Below, in pieces: positions 35,333 to 46,600 of a stretch of DNA of 64,000 nucleotides (positions are counted from its first letter, which is position 1; each line of letters opens with the position of its first letter). The notes beneath the pieces were generated by a model. It worked only from the letters and a program-made list of their open reading frames with translations. It was not told where the DNA came from and searched no databases. The position numbers and the translations under genes were made by a program. Source of the DNA: Dactylellina haptotyla (taxonomy: Eukaryota; Ascomycota; Orbiliomycetes; Orbiliales; Orbiliaceae); assembly GCA_031310005.1 (NCBI GenBank), contig CM062387.1, forward strand, positions 186,001 to 250,000, read 5' to 3'.

Positions 35333-35679
35333 ATTCGCTACACTCGTTTATATGAAGGGGGAAAGCTTTGTGCTGATACCTTCCACTCGCTACTCAAATA
35401 TACTTGAGCGTTAAAAGTTTCCGAGGTTTCTTGATTTCTAATTGGGGTTTGCAAGGTCGCGGGAGAAAGGATTTGCTTAGACAAAAAACACAAAAGTTAC
35501 ATAAAAGTTTGGGAGGTTTGAATTTTCGAAGATTCGATTTTAAAATATAAAAAAGTTAACAACGGCCTGGACGGGATTAAAAAAAGTTATCTGGATTTTA
35601 ACAACAAAAAAGTTTCTGTTTTAAAAGTGGAGAGGCCGTTGCTGAATGCCGTGGCGAACGAACGAGTAATCTGACCCGA

Positions 35680-36099
35680 CTATGGGGTCTCTAATTCTTT
35701 GTAATTAATTTCAATACTATCCTTTATATTCTTTGAAAGTATCACTTCTTCGTCTAGCGTAGCATGTGACTTAGAGGCTACTTGCTTCTTTCGATTTCTT
35801 GATTTCGCATTGATATAGCATTGCATAGGAAGCCATCGTCCCTTTTTGATGATGGCAGTTGTGTTGTCAGTCACTTTTATTAAGATTGCGTTGCCGTACA
35901 AAATGCAACATGGCCAGTCTGGGATGAAGTCCTGGTGCACAAGCCGTGGCTCAAGAACGAGCCTAATACTACGTTTTTGAGCGAGATATTTCAATAAACT
36001 CTTAAAAATACCGGAAGCTACAATTTGGGATGGATCGCATGGGCCGCGGGGTTCTAGCGTGGCTGATTGGAAAGTTGATTTTGGTACATAGAAATCTCG
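35680..36099 (-). pseudogene. Orphan coding fragment without start
   Basis: The minus strand stays open for 140 codons between a TGA at 36100-36102 and the TAG at the fragment's end. It reads like protein throughout: Phe-Tyr-Val-Pro-Lys-Ser, then GIFKSLLKYLAQKRSIRL, then DFIPDWPCCILYGNAILI, then a basic AKSRNRKKQVASK segment. There is no ATG in the first 105 codons and I could not find a convincing upstream exon. It may be the 3' exon of a gene with a missed intron, or the remains of one. Family not recognised; the basic tail would suit a nucleic-acid-binding protein (weak inference). Confidence 0.35.
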
Positions 36100-36163
36100 T
36101 CAAGGGTTCTCTTGGCTACAAAGTATCACTTCATCAGCATAATACCTTAAAAAACCCGTGAAT

Positions 36164-38171
36164 ATGCAGTTGATTTCGCGGCATATCCTCTGGGTCCATC
36201 TCGGGTCAATCTTTCTCGGAGTCGCTTCTGCTGTCGTAATCGACGTATCATTTGCTTCGGGCGACTCTATACAATCTCAAGCGACAAAACTTCGATGTAT
36301 GTTACTGGTACCATATCATAAGCTATTTGAACATGCACCTGACTACAGAAAATAGTATGTTACCCCGTTAACGACCCAGCTATCCGCAACTGGGATTTCG
36401 GTCTCAAGTATGCACCGCTATACATGGTAAACTCAGGCACCGAAACATGCGAAGACAGAGGCGGTCACGGTTTCTGGACCATCAAGGACGAGATGCCCGT
36501 GAAACCTAACACGGGAGAAGATTATTTTTCTTTGAACACCGTGGATGGGAACTATGTGATCTTCAAGGAGGACACATTTTCGGACCTTAATTGGGCTTCA
36601 TTCCATATTGGAACGGAGGCGAAGAATCCTGGGTTTTCAAAGGCGATGTATGATTTCAGTCCCACCTCTTGACACTGAAAAACCACTAATTTTAACAAAT
36701 GAGTAGCTTCACAAATGGCCATCATCATATGGCTAGCGGGGGCACAAGCACAGGAAATGATAAAGTAATGATTGGTGATGCCCTAAAGTTTGTCGGATCG
36801 AGAAGGAAGCTGTCTTCAAACTTCCAAGTTAAAGGTTGGAATTAATTCTGTCAAACCATTTCATTGCTAAAAGAAAATAATTATTAACTGAGATATAGGG
36901 AATCCCACCCGCGGCCAGGGTGGTGTAAATACATACATTGTCGCATACAGCAAGCGTCCAAGTCTTACACCCGGAGAACTAAGACAAACACTGGACTTCA
37001 CTGTCGCGGCGACCCCGCCACCCCTCGGTTCAAGTGATCAATCTCCTCTCTCCCCTGACGAGACTACAAGCTCCAATGACGACAGCGACAGCGACCCCGT
37101 AGACTACTTTTTCTCCAGCGAAAATAGCAGGGAAATCTCGGAACCTAGTCCTTCTTTCCCTCCTGGACTGATTGATGTGAACGAAGACTTTGGATTACTC
37201 GGAAACCTTCAGCAACAGATCGCTCGGCAGGACCGAGATATTCTGGAGTCTGGAGATGATTTGTACAATTCTATTCTTGCGGATGTTGCTTCTGAGCTAG
37301 ATACTCACCCGGCTACTGATGACGAGGTAAATTGGGACACGACGTTTGCGAGAGAAGATGCAACATTACACGAGCCTGTGGCTTTACCACCAAGGCTGAG
37401 GTATAAGCGACCTTACAACGGTCCCGCATGGCTCAAACCGGTTTCGGGACTCGGTTCTTCGTCTGATGCTATACAGCCCTCTGACACGATACAACCTCTG
37501 CCATCTCCCGCGCGGAAATCTCAAAATTTAGTGCTTCCTCAAATAGAAGAGGCTCCGCTAGAACTAGAAGATACAGAGGTGACCGAATCCGTAGAAGTGG
37601 CCGCCAAACCAGACGGGAGTATGGAAACCTCAGGGCTTGAAACATTCATGGACGCGCCGGCGAATCTTCCGCCGACCATTGGATCTTTCAATGAGCTGGC
37701 CGCAGACTATGATCCGCTCGAAGCCGAAGTCGATGCGGTCCTGGATACTGCGGACCCAGAATTCGGGCCCCACAACGTCCTTCGGTTCCAGCGCGGGGTT
37801 CTATAAATGTTCTAGGCGGCCTGCCCTGGTCCGATGAAAGTGACACGTCAAAGATTGCCAGCGAGCTGGACTGGTCCGACGAGCTACCATGGCAGGGAGC
37901 GGACGAGGCCGTGGCGGAAGATGAAGTAGTTGAAGATTTGATAGATGAGGAAGTAGTAGCCGTGGTCGGAGATACTGGAGCGGGCGGCGGTGGATTTTCT
38001 GCAATGATACAACAGCTCAATGAATATCTTGATAGAATCATCGCGTCGCCGCTGGCTGGGTCTATTGGAGATCTCAATATACAATGGGCACAGGCGTTGG
38101 TAGCACAAGGGAAGGTTACTCAGATCATGAATCGCATCTTGGAAGCTAGAGCGGCGCTCGAAAAGAGGTAG
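36164..38171 (+). CDS. Large secreted protein, likely frameshifted near its 3' end
   Basis: Exons 36164-36296, 36356-36647, 36707-36834 and 36899 onward (introns of 59-64 nt) form one frame ending at TAA 37804-37806 (486 aa). Signal peptide: LWVHLGSIFLGVASA region. The N-terminal 185 residues look globular (NWDFGLKYAPLYMVNSG, FWTIKDEMPV). The rest is acidic, Ser/Pro/Asp-rich and mostly disordered. Right after the stop, the frame one base back stays open to TAG at 38171. It continues with the same acidic style (GGLPWSDESDTS, ELDWSDELPWQG) and ends in a helical segment. A single missing base between about 37740 and 37800 would unite them into a protein of about 607 aa. Intron 2 has two in-phase acceptors three bases apart. 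Paralogous to the next gene. Confidence 0.55.
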
Positions 38172-38465
38172 TGAAAATCTTTTTATACTCTTGAAGGACA
38201 CCGATGTCATTAGTGCATCTACATATATTTTAAAATGAACTAGATCAGTAATTCCGACTGAATTAGTAAAAATACGAAGTCGTCGATAACCTTAATTTAC
38301 GAGCTAATTTTAATTCAAATGAAATAATGTGCGCGAGGTAAACTTGCTCGGGAAGTTAACGACTATACTGAATTCTCTCAAGATATTTGCTTCCGCACAC
38401 CATTCAAAGCACATGCCGGGCAGGATGATCACTCCCGCGTGGTGTTACAGCCAGCAGAGTTCACC

Positions 38466-39593
38466 ATGCCGCCACGCTTTCTAAACATCTTGTCGTTCTC
38501 CATTCTAGCCTCACTATCCCCCCGGATATCCTTACAATTTCTAATCGGAGTATACGACGTAACAAAACTATCCGCTCTCTCGCCCGGCGAGTCTCTCGTG
38601 CCCAATTGGCTACGTAAGTCCCCCAAAAATTCCCCCAAGGTTAGTTAATTCATAACTTACAAAACTTCACAGTATGGCATCCCAAATCAAAAACAATGTT
38701 CGGCATATACGCCGCCGAACTCCCTGCAGGATGCGACCACGAAAAAGAAGGCGTTGAGGCGGATAAATGGACGTTAGTGGTACTAGGGAGTCGTCACCTG
38801 GATATTGGCGAGACTATCAGCCAGATATATCTCCGTGGGAGCACCGCACACTTGCATAAACCGAAAATAGAATACCAGCTATCACGTATAATTCGGACTA
38901 TAAGAATAGCTACTTTTCGTATGGGTATACCGGGTTAGCGAAGGGGTTTCAGAATGCACCGTAAGTTTCAAATCATCTCGTTTTTGAACAAGCAGATAAG
39001 ATAGCTATAACACAAAAGGGATGGGGACTAAACACTGTTCTATAAAATTTCAGGTTTAAATTGACCCGCGACGGCAAACCAACAGCCCTCAGCGATAATA
39101 ACGGAGTTCACCACGGCGATATGTTGGATTTTGTTGGCATCGCGGGGACTCACATGAAGGATAGAGTTTTAAGACGTATGAAGCCCGTTGATGTGCTTAT
39201 ATCTGATACAGCGACTGAAGAAGTAGTTTAGTTCAATACGTTGGCGATAATATCGGTCGTTGGCACGTCGGTCTGGCCACAACACTGCTTATAACTCCAT
39301 TGATCCCTGAAGTCGAATTCCGCGTAATAATCGACATAAAAAAGCCGATGCTGGCAGAAAAAATGCTCGTGAAAGCGAAAGAAGGTAATGAAGAATTCTA
39401 TTCGATTCTGAAAATGTCATTCAATATAGCGCCTGAGAAAGTTTCTAGTGTTGTTGAGCAGTGGATTAGTAACCCTGTGGAAGAAACCAAAGAGGATGAA
39501 TACTTTGAGAAGCTGCAAGTCGGTCTTAAGGATGTTAAAAATGATAAGTTTAAAGCGGGGATCATAGGTGACACGGATGAATCGGTTTTGTAG
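38466..39593 (+). pseudogene. Secreted-protein paralog with two apparent frameshifts
   Basis: Starts with a signal-peptide-like segment (PPRFLNILSFSILASL). Exon 38466-38613 joins 38673 onward by a clean 59-nt intron. The frame reads well to Leu-His-Lys-Pro-Lys (about 38860). Coding sequence then continues one frame back from about 38875 (ITYNSDYKNSYFSYGYTGLA), crosses another intron (donor GTAAGT at about 38962, acceptor CAG before 39055), and meets TAG at 39229. A further -1 frame (VQYVGDNIGRWHVGLATTLL) runs to TAG 39591-39593. Both breaks are the size of one missing base. It shares a GF-x-x-A-x-F and GD-x-L-x-FVG pattern with the preceding gene, so the two are tandem paralogs. Probably a decaying copy; assembly indels are the alternative. 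Confidence 0.5.
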
Positions 39594-39640
39594 ATGTTGG
39601 CATATATATGGTTAGGACGTTATACTATTATGGAGTAGTG

Positions 39641-40012
39641 GATGGCAAGCTACTCACTGTTCTCAACTGTAACAGATGGGGGACTGTTCGCAGAGTGGTT
39701 TCGTGAATTTGGGCTCAATTTTGGCCTATGAACGTGGTTTATTTTCATGGTAGCAGTTTGGGTCTCCTCTGTTTAACTAAGAAGGAAATAATGTTAGTCT
39801 GATGTGACATCGCTACAGTCTAATGTGTGACGGTAAAATGGAATTGGCGATGAGAGCCTTGTCACCCAGTATATATCTATCCCAAGCCTTGGTTCTACGT
39901 TACTTAAAGGCTCAAATTCCATCAATATCTCAATTCAACGGTGTGTCGCTTGCATTACATGACATTATATTCTTACACAATGCTAATGGGTATATAGTAG
40001 GCATGCCCAACC
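39641..40012. repeat. Copy of the upstream region of the 51555 gene
   Basis: This stretch aligns from end to end with 51186-51565, with scattered substitutions and small indels. Shared landmarks include gtctcctctg, gatgtgacatcgc, ggcgatgagagccttg and tatatagta followed by GCATGCC. It ends exactly where the 51555 gene begins, so it is a detached promoter-like copy. Nothing coding follows it here. Confidence 0.7.
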
Positions 40013-41178
40013 TGGCTCTCTGTGAGTCGTATTCTAAGCGAAGTGCGTTACCCAATGCAACCAGCTGAACCATATTGAATTAAAGAATAGAGAGAAATGG
40101 CTTAGAAATTTATAAAACATACTTGATTTGCGATATAGTCTAAAGAAGCCTGGTAGCTACTACTCCAAAAAACAGGCCTTAATTTATAACTCTGAATATG
40201 TTATTTGATTCATGGAGATCTACTCTCTTCTTTAGATTGGATTGGTATATTTTGTTAGTGGTTTTCGCATTGTTCACTTCATGCATTGCATTATGTGGTG
40301 ATCGCAAGAAGCTGAGTGTTGCCTCGGCATTCAATCCCTTAACATTTCCTTTACATTCGAATCATGAATAGCTTTCATCTCAGCCGAAATTTGGCTCTAC
40401 ATTTTATAGCATCTATCATTTGAAATTAATTTTTATGATGTATACATATACACACCCGCAATGTTTATATTACACTACTAAGAACTTTAAATATCGGTAA
40501 AACTATCGGGATATAAGATCGATTACGTCCCCTTTATGCTACTCTAGTAGCGGTGCCGGGTTCAATACGCTTTCCAGGTATGACAATATATGCAGGAGAC
40601 AAATTCTTTGCTTTGCCCACAGCTACTTGAGTGACAGAAAACCAATCGCTACTCACGCTTTTGGACCTATTTATGAAACTCAGAATGATCAGTAGGGCGT
40701 TATCAATATTGATAACAGTTGCGTATAGTGTCATCTTTACCGCCTTCGTTCACCTATGATCATTTACCGTGTCCTCCTAACGCAACGTAACTCTCCCATA
40801 ACGGAATTAAGCCCGGGAAACGTATATAATCGTAGCATTTAGAAAAGGAATTAGTAGTTATTGAAAAGATAAATATAATATAATAGTAAATAGAATACAT
40901 ATGACTAGCCTAGTAGCAAATAATAGGAAAATTTAGTAATAACATAAAAAGGATTTGGAATTAGGAGTATATTGGAAATATCCAAAATTACTATATATAC
41001 GGTATCCCATACCACTAAATAATAGTGGATAATATTTTGTATCCCGTTTGGCTCAGTGGGTACGAAATTGGATCCCAAAATATATAAAGGAAGTAGGAAT
41101 TATATAAAAATTAGTACATACATGAAATTAACAGAATTGTTACAGACTATATAAGTCTGAAAAATGAATCTTACAATC
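40013..41178. other. AT-rich intergenic sequence
   Basis: About 1.2 kb, very AT-rich between 40800 and 41160. A 66-codon minus-strand frame at 40534-40734 starts with ATG but has no motif I can name. No gene supported. Confidence 0.45.
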
Positions 41179-42425
41179 TCAATCTTCCCTAATAGGTGAT
41201 TCCAGTTCGTCTTTCAACATTTTTGTCACCTCATACTGTTCTAGTGACTCTTGACTGAAATCCCAAATTTCAACTTTAGGAATTCCTCGAAGAGAGCGAA
41301 GCTCCTGGATACTAGGATCCACCTGATATAGTATGGGATTTATCTGCAATATAGCATCTCTTTCGAAACAAAGACGTAGAAGTCGAAGGTTCTTACACTG
41401 CCTCAGCATTTGAAGGCATCTAGCGACATGCATCCTTGGCAAGGACAGGTAGGTTACCTGAGAGTCCTCAAGTTCCACCCATTCACATTCGGAGTCTGAT
41501 CTGCTTTCCCAGTTGACCTGAATAGACTGAATATTTGCACGGCCAATCCTACCAATTGCAAGAAGAAATTTTAGGAGGTCGTCTATATCCAACAAGCAAA
41601 AGAATGTTTGGCGATATGCAATAGGTAATGCCTCTTGGCGCACCTGCTTGCTAACTAAGAGGATGGAATCATTACTTAGTGGGAAATAAAAGCCGCTGGG
41701 ATCGCCCAGACTTCTGGCAAAGGTTAACCCCACAGAATCAGTATCTTCTCTACTTTTCCATTCATTAGAAGTGAGCACCAGGTTGTAAATGATATCGCGG
41801 AGTTCTTTCGGGAGTCTCAATAATGGAGAGGTGCTCGTGCTAATGACTTGGGTACTAAGCTACGAATATATAAGTATCAATAGTGATAATTGACAATAAT
41901 CATTGGAGTGATAAACTCTATACAGACATACCCGTGCAACCGACAAAGTTTCTAACCCCTCATCCATTGTCAATAAAAGCGGCAATTTGAATCCAAAACT
42001 TTGCTGAATATCTACGGCAAAGTTGTAGAAGCATGCGTTATTCCCCCGTTTGAGAATTATGAAGTCATCAGCTTGACCAATTGTCTACAGTAAGCTATAA
42101 GGTTAGTTGGGCAAATATACGTAGAAACGTGACTTACGTGGGTGAATTCTGTGTTTGGGAGATTTTCTTGAGATATGATCGCATTGTATTTACGCGCACG
42201 TCTCTTATGCTCTTCAAACTCTCGCTTTATCCTCTCATATCTATCTCCAGAGACTTTCGCGAGATCAGAGTAAAAGCGCTCCACGTGCGTATCAGGGTAG
42301 CTCAAGATATCGGGCTTGAATCCCATCTCGCGCTCCATATCCGCAGCCGCCAGGGGAGTAGGTTCTTGCTTTGCCATGGGTGTAAAAATGTTGCGATAAG
42401 CTGTAACGAAAAAATCAGTCAACAT
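41179..42425 (-). CDS. 2EXR/F-box-like family protein
   Basis: Exons 42425-42138, 42084-41932 and 41859-41179 (introns of 53 and 72 nt, all phase 0) give 373 aa. From about residue 155 the sequence LLRLPKELRDIIYNLVLTS followed by ILLVSKQVRQEALPIAYRQ matches the Leu-Pro-x-Glu-Leu-Arg ... Lys-Gln-Val-Arg-x-Glu pattern of the large fungal 2EXR/F-box-like family. Its members may act as adaptor or recognition proteins; their biochemical roles are mostly unknown. The N-terminal 95 residues are charged and helical (RYERIKREFEEHKRRARKY) and look like a coiled coil. No signal or membrane segment. Its divergent neighbours are accessory-type genes, in keeping with a rapidly expanding family. Confidence 0.7.
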
Positions 42426-42849
42426 GGTCCCTGGTGGCGGCTATATGGCGGACATTGCATCTTGGCGCTCAACTGTTGCTCACGTGACAAAATTTCACAA
42501 CAACTTTCGCGAGGAAAGAATGGCCATATTGGATTTATATGCGGGATTTTGATAAGTAGAAGGCTCGATATCGATGTTCAGAACTGTTGGAGCAAGCAGA
42601 ATTCCAGAGAATTCCCACCTCTTTTTCGTTATTGCAGAACAGCCTAAACTTAACTAAGTATTCGACTAATACAAGAGCCTATAGTTCTCCGACACTGTCT
42701 AAAACCCGAAAATCTGTTCGGCGAGAGAGAACTGAGAATTTGAGACTAGATATTGCTAGAGTCGAACATTCAACTAAAATCAGTTCCTCGAGCTCTCGAA
42801 ATTTTTTGGGAAACATTGTAATGAAACCATCCTAACCTAGATTTGTAGG
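42426..42849. other. Short intergenic between two minus-strand genes
   Basis: About 420 bases, presumably the promoter of the 2EXR-like gene and the 3' end of the zinc-finger gene; no motif recognised. Confidence 0.45.
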
Positions 42850-43374
42850 CTATTGTACTACTTGGTTGCTTTCAATATCATCACAGGTATCATTTTCCAC
42901 CTCAGAGCCTGGAATTGTCGATTTAGCCCGTTTAGATGGATTCTTAGCGCATATTTGGCATCGCTTGAGTAGAAATATAACGTCCGATCGTAAGATACCG
43001 TAGTAAGAAGAGCTAACATCCCTCCAAGTTGCATCCCATCCAAGATGTCCATTTCCCTTGTGAACAAATTCCACAATATCCGCAATTAAATCCTCTGTGA
43101 CCACTAAACGCCGGTTTCCTTCAACAACTTTTGCCACTGCTAGAAGATTTCTATTCTCCTCGTCCCAAAAAAAGGTCTTGCGAACGTAATTGCGGCGGCT
43201 AAACTCCTTCTGTGAAAAAGGTCGTTTATTAGGGTCAGTTATCCAGTCAATCAATGTTGCCTCGTCCATGCGGGACACGCGACGATTATTGGGGTTTGCA
43301 TTGAGATAATGAATGAATGCAGCTTTCGTTTCTAGATCGAAGGCGATGGGATCTTCTGAAGCGGCGTTGCTCAT
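42850..43374 (-). CDS. Single-domain protein with integrase-type H2C2 zinc finger
   Basis: An intronless frame of 174 aa from the ATG at 43374. Residues 105-142 form His105-x4-His110 ... Cys139-x2-Cys142, with an aromatic pair and Ile-Leu (SSSYYGILRSDV) between, followed by CQICAKNPSKRAKS. That spacing and context match the H2C2 zinc-binding domain that precedes the catalytic core of retroviral-type integrases. The catalytic DDE core, reverse transcriptase and long terminal repeats are all absent, and the frame is intact. The simplest reading is a domesticated transposon-derived domain, possibly DNA- or protein-binding (inference). The N-terminal 90 residues are charged and may form a separate helical domain. 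It lies divergent from, and about 280 bases away from, the NLR gene. Confidence 0.65.
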   Translation of the reverse strand: MSNAASEDPIAFDLETKAAFIHYLNANPNNRRVSRMDEATLIDWITDPNKRPFSQKEFSRRNYVRKTFFWDEENRNLLAVAKVVEGNRRLVVTEDLIADIVEFVHKGNGHLGWDATWRDVSSSYYGILRSDVIFLLKRCQICAKNPSKRAKSTIPGSEVENDTCDDIESNQVVQ

Positions 43375-43651
43375 GGTGAAGGTCTGGTTTTATTCAGGAG
43401 ACCGTTTCCGATGAAATCGATGACTTTAGCGCAGGCGTACGCCTCCAGTCGAGAATATTACGTGTACGCCTCCAATCGAGGCCATCGCCCGAGCGGGGTG
43501 AGATTTACCTAAACGAGGTTGTCTCAATGTAAGCCCGATATACATTCCCAATTCTAATTGAATCCCTTCACAAAATTAACTAACAAGCAATCAGTCTTTG
43601 TCAAACGTAATCGAGTGCTTTAGACCTCCTTTTTTTTCTATAATCCGCAGC

Positions 43652-46600
43652 ATGGCCTCTAATGGACTTCAACCTCAAACCCAAACAAATCCCCCCGGAG
43701 ACTTTGCGGAGATTTGGAATGAAGCGGTAAACGAGTATTGCAAGACAACAAGGAGACAGATTAAAGACCTAAATGGTGCCAATAATTTGAATAATATCTC
43801 GGACCGCCTGAAAACTAGAGAGAGAGCGTGGTTCAAATACCGCACAGGCAGTGCTAGAGCAAATAATATCAGGATGATTGCGAAAAAATGGATGGAGCCG
43901 ATCGGGAAAATTGCTCCTCTAATCGGAGCTGGAAGTTCAGCGGTAAATAATGAAACTTCAATCGATATTTGTTTAGTGCTGATATTATGATCCTGCATGC
44001 CTTTGCTCGATAGGCATTCCCGGCGAGTGTTGCTATATCCGGAGTGGTTGGCCATCTTATCAAGGTAGGCCCACGAATTCATTGCCAGAGGAAATTCGAA
44101 TATTATATAATGATTTCTTTCAGAGTGCGGATGGAGTGTCAGCAGATTATGACGAAATCGAAATAATATTCGAAGAAATCAGTAGTTACCTTGAACGATG
44201 GGCCCCTATATCGGAGAACCTCCCGCCTTTCCCAGAATTGAAGTCTGCTATCGCTAAAGTCTTCGGATCTATCTTGATACTCTGCGGAAATGCTGAGATG
44301 AGTATTGAGAAAAAAAGGACAAGTATATTTTACTCTTTGTTTGCTTTTACGCAGTTCTATGGTGGCTACCGCATCCTTATTAAGCTTCATCATTGGACAA
44401 AGAGGAAATTATTGTACGATGAATAAGCTTGTGTTACGATACTAAGCTTGTGCTAGCGTGCTTGTCATTGGCCCTTTTTCCGTTGGTTTCTATACATAAG
44501 CGATTTGCCTTGCAATTGATCTTACAAGACGAACCAGCTACAAGACAAACCTGACAACTGTTACACAATCATATCCAGCTGTAAAAGAAATTTTCTTCCC
44601 TTTCTTTTACATTCTCTTTTCCAAATTGTTCTTCTATATCATCTCATCATATATATTCTATACCACGACGCTAGCCCCTAGAGAACTGATTTATTAAGGA
44701 GAAACTAACCTGAATTTTCTTAGAAAAATGGGCTAAATCCTTGTTTTTCAAGGAAAACGAAGAATTTGTAAAAACTAGTAAAGAATTTCGTCGAAAGATT
44801 CAGGCCGAGGATAGAGTTATCGCAGCAATCCAATTACGATATACTCAGGAAGGTCAAGTTGATATGAAGAAAGTCTTGGTAACAACAGAGCGGACGCTGG
44901 AAGATACCAAAACCATTATCGCTAGCTCGGGACTTATACAGGGACGTCTTGAAAGTAAGATTGTTTTTGCTTCTAGTCGAGTTTTCGCATCTAAAGGAAT
45001 TTTTTATGCAGGTCAGGCTGCCCTCTCACAACGCACGGAAATTATACGCCACCTTTCACAACTTGACTTTTACGAAAAACACAATGCCAGACTGATGGAG
45101 CGTCACCAGAATACTGGCCAATGGTTTTTGGAGACTAATGAATTCAAGCAGTGGCTAGGGAGCACAAATAACTCGTTGTTATGGTGTAGCGGGAATCGTA
45201 AGTCTATCTATCCTAGTCAAGCTAGTCTACTTCAGCTCTAATTTTTGAATCCAGCCGGTGTTGGTAAAAGCATTATAACGTACGTACTCATATATAGAAA
45301 ACTATCGACCGTTAAACCCTGAACTGGTCCTAAATTAGGTCTATCACCGTAAATCATATTCAAAACTCTTTTAAAAAAGCTGGTACGGCGGTCGTATACA
45401 TATATTTCGATTATAAAGATCCAAAAACACAATCGAAGCATGAAATCATTGCCAGCATAGCTCGACAGTTAGCTGAGCAAATCGACCCCATTCCTTTACA
45501 ATTGAAGGATTTCCATGAAGCGAATGTTAAAAAAAGGAGAATGGCAACTGAAGCTGAGCTGATTTCACTGATAAAGTCACTCTGTACCCACTTTAAGTCC
45601 ACTTTCATCTTCATCGACGCACTGGTAAAGACAAAATTATAGGATAATAATTAGTTGAAGCCCCAAACTTACTAACACAATTCTATAGGACGAACTCCTC
45701 GAAGAAAACAATAGGATAAAATTTCTTCGATCAATAAAAGAAATTCAACCGCTCAGCCGGTTATTCATAACTTCCCGTCCTCATGTAGACCCCGGACTTG
45801 AGTTTCCCCAGAGGTCGCGCATCCACATCGCAGCTAGTAGCTCTGATATCGGAAAATACGTGGAGTCTGAGATCGACATAAACAGCAAACTACGATCCTT
45901 CACTGCTGCTGATCCTAAATTAAAGGACGAGATCATTAATAATGTAGTTGAAAAGGCTAGTGGCATGTAAGTTAGGACTCCGACCATATATTCGAAACAC
46001 ATTTTCTAAAACTTAATACAAATTCGTAGGTTTTTGCTTGTTAATTTCCATATTAAAGAAATTTGTGGCCAAATTAGCCCTACCAGGGTGCGACAGACTT
46101 TAAGCACACTACCCAGAAAAATGTACGAAGCGTATGAAAACGAAATGACAAGAATCGATAAAAAATCAGAACCAGAGCGCCGCTTGGCAAAGATGGCATT
46201 ATCGTACATATTTTATGCAATAAGACCAGTAACTGTGGATGAACTCCTTCACGCACTAGCAGTAGATCCTCATGATACCGAATTGGACGACTTTAGCATC
46301 ACGTCGACCACAATTCTTAGAGATGTTTGCGCTGGTCTTATCAAGGCTGGTGAGAGCAGCGATAATGCAGAGTTAATTCATGCTTCTTTGAATGACTATC
46401 TCCAAGAGTATGCTGATGAGCATCGACTGCCCCCGGAATCCGAGCTCGCGAGAACTTGTCTCACGTACCTATCTTTTGACACATTTCGTCTAGGCTCTTG
46501 CGGCGATGCTGATTCACTAAGCCGACGCCTGCAAAAATATCGGTTTCTCGATTATGCTTCTCATAACTGGGGCTACCACGTCGCCAATAACCAGCCTCCT

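Noticed and set aside
35561-35645. Nine-base inverted repeat (CAACGGCCT and its complement) about 60 bases apart
   Set aside because: Short arms with a long AT-rich loop; no sign of a mobile element or RNA gene.
37801-37840. Short intron as the explanation for the frame change near 37.8 kb
   Set aside because: The only GT...AG pair that removes the stop is under 40 nt, has a poor donor and gives the wrong phase.
42081-42647. 188-codon plus-strand frame
   Set aside because: Overlaps exon 1 of the 2EXR-like gene; no motif, Cys/Arg/Ser-rich like random sequence.
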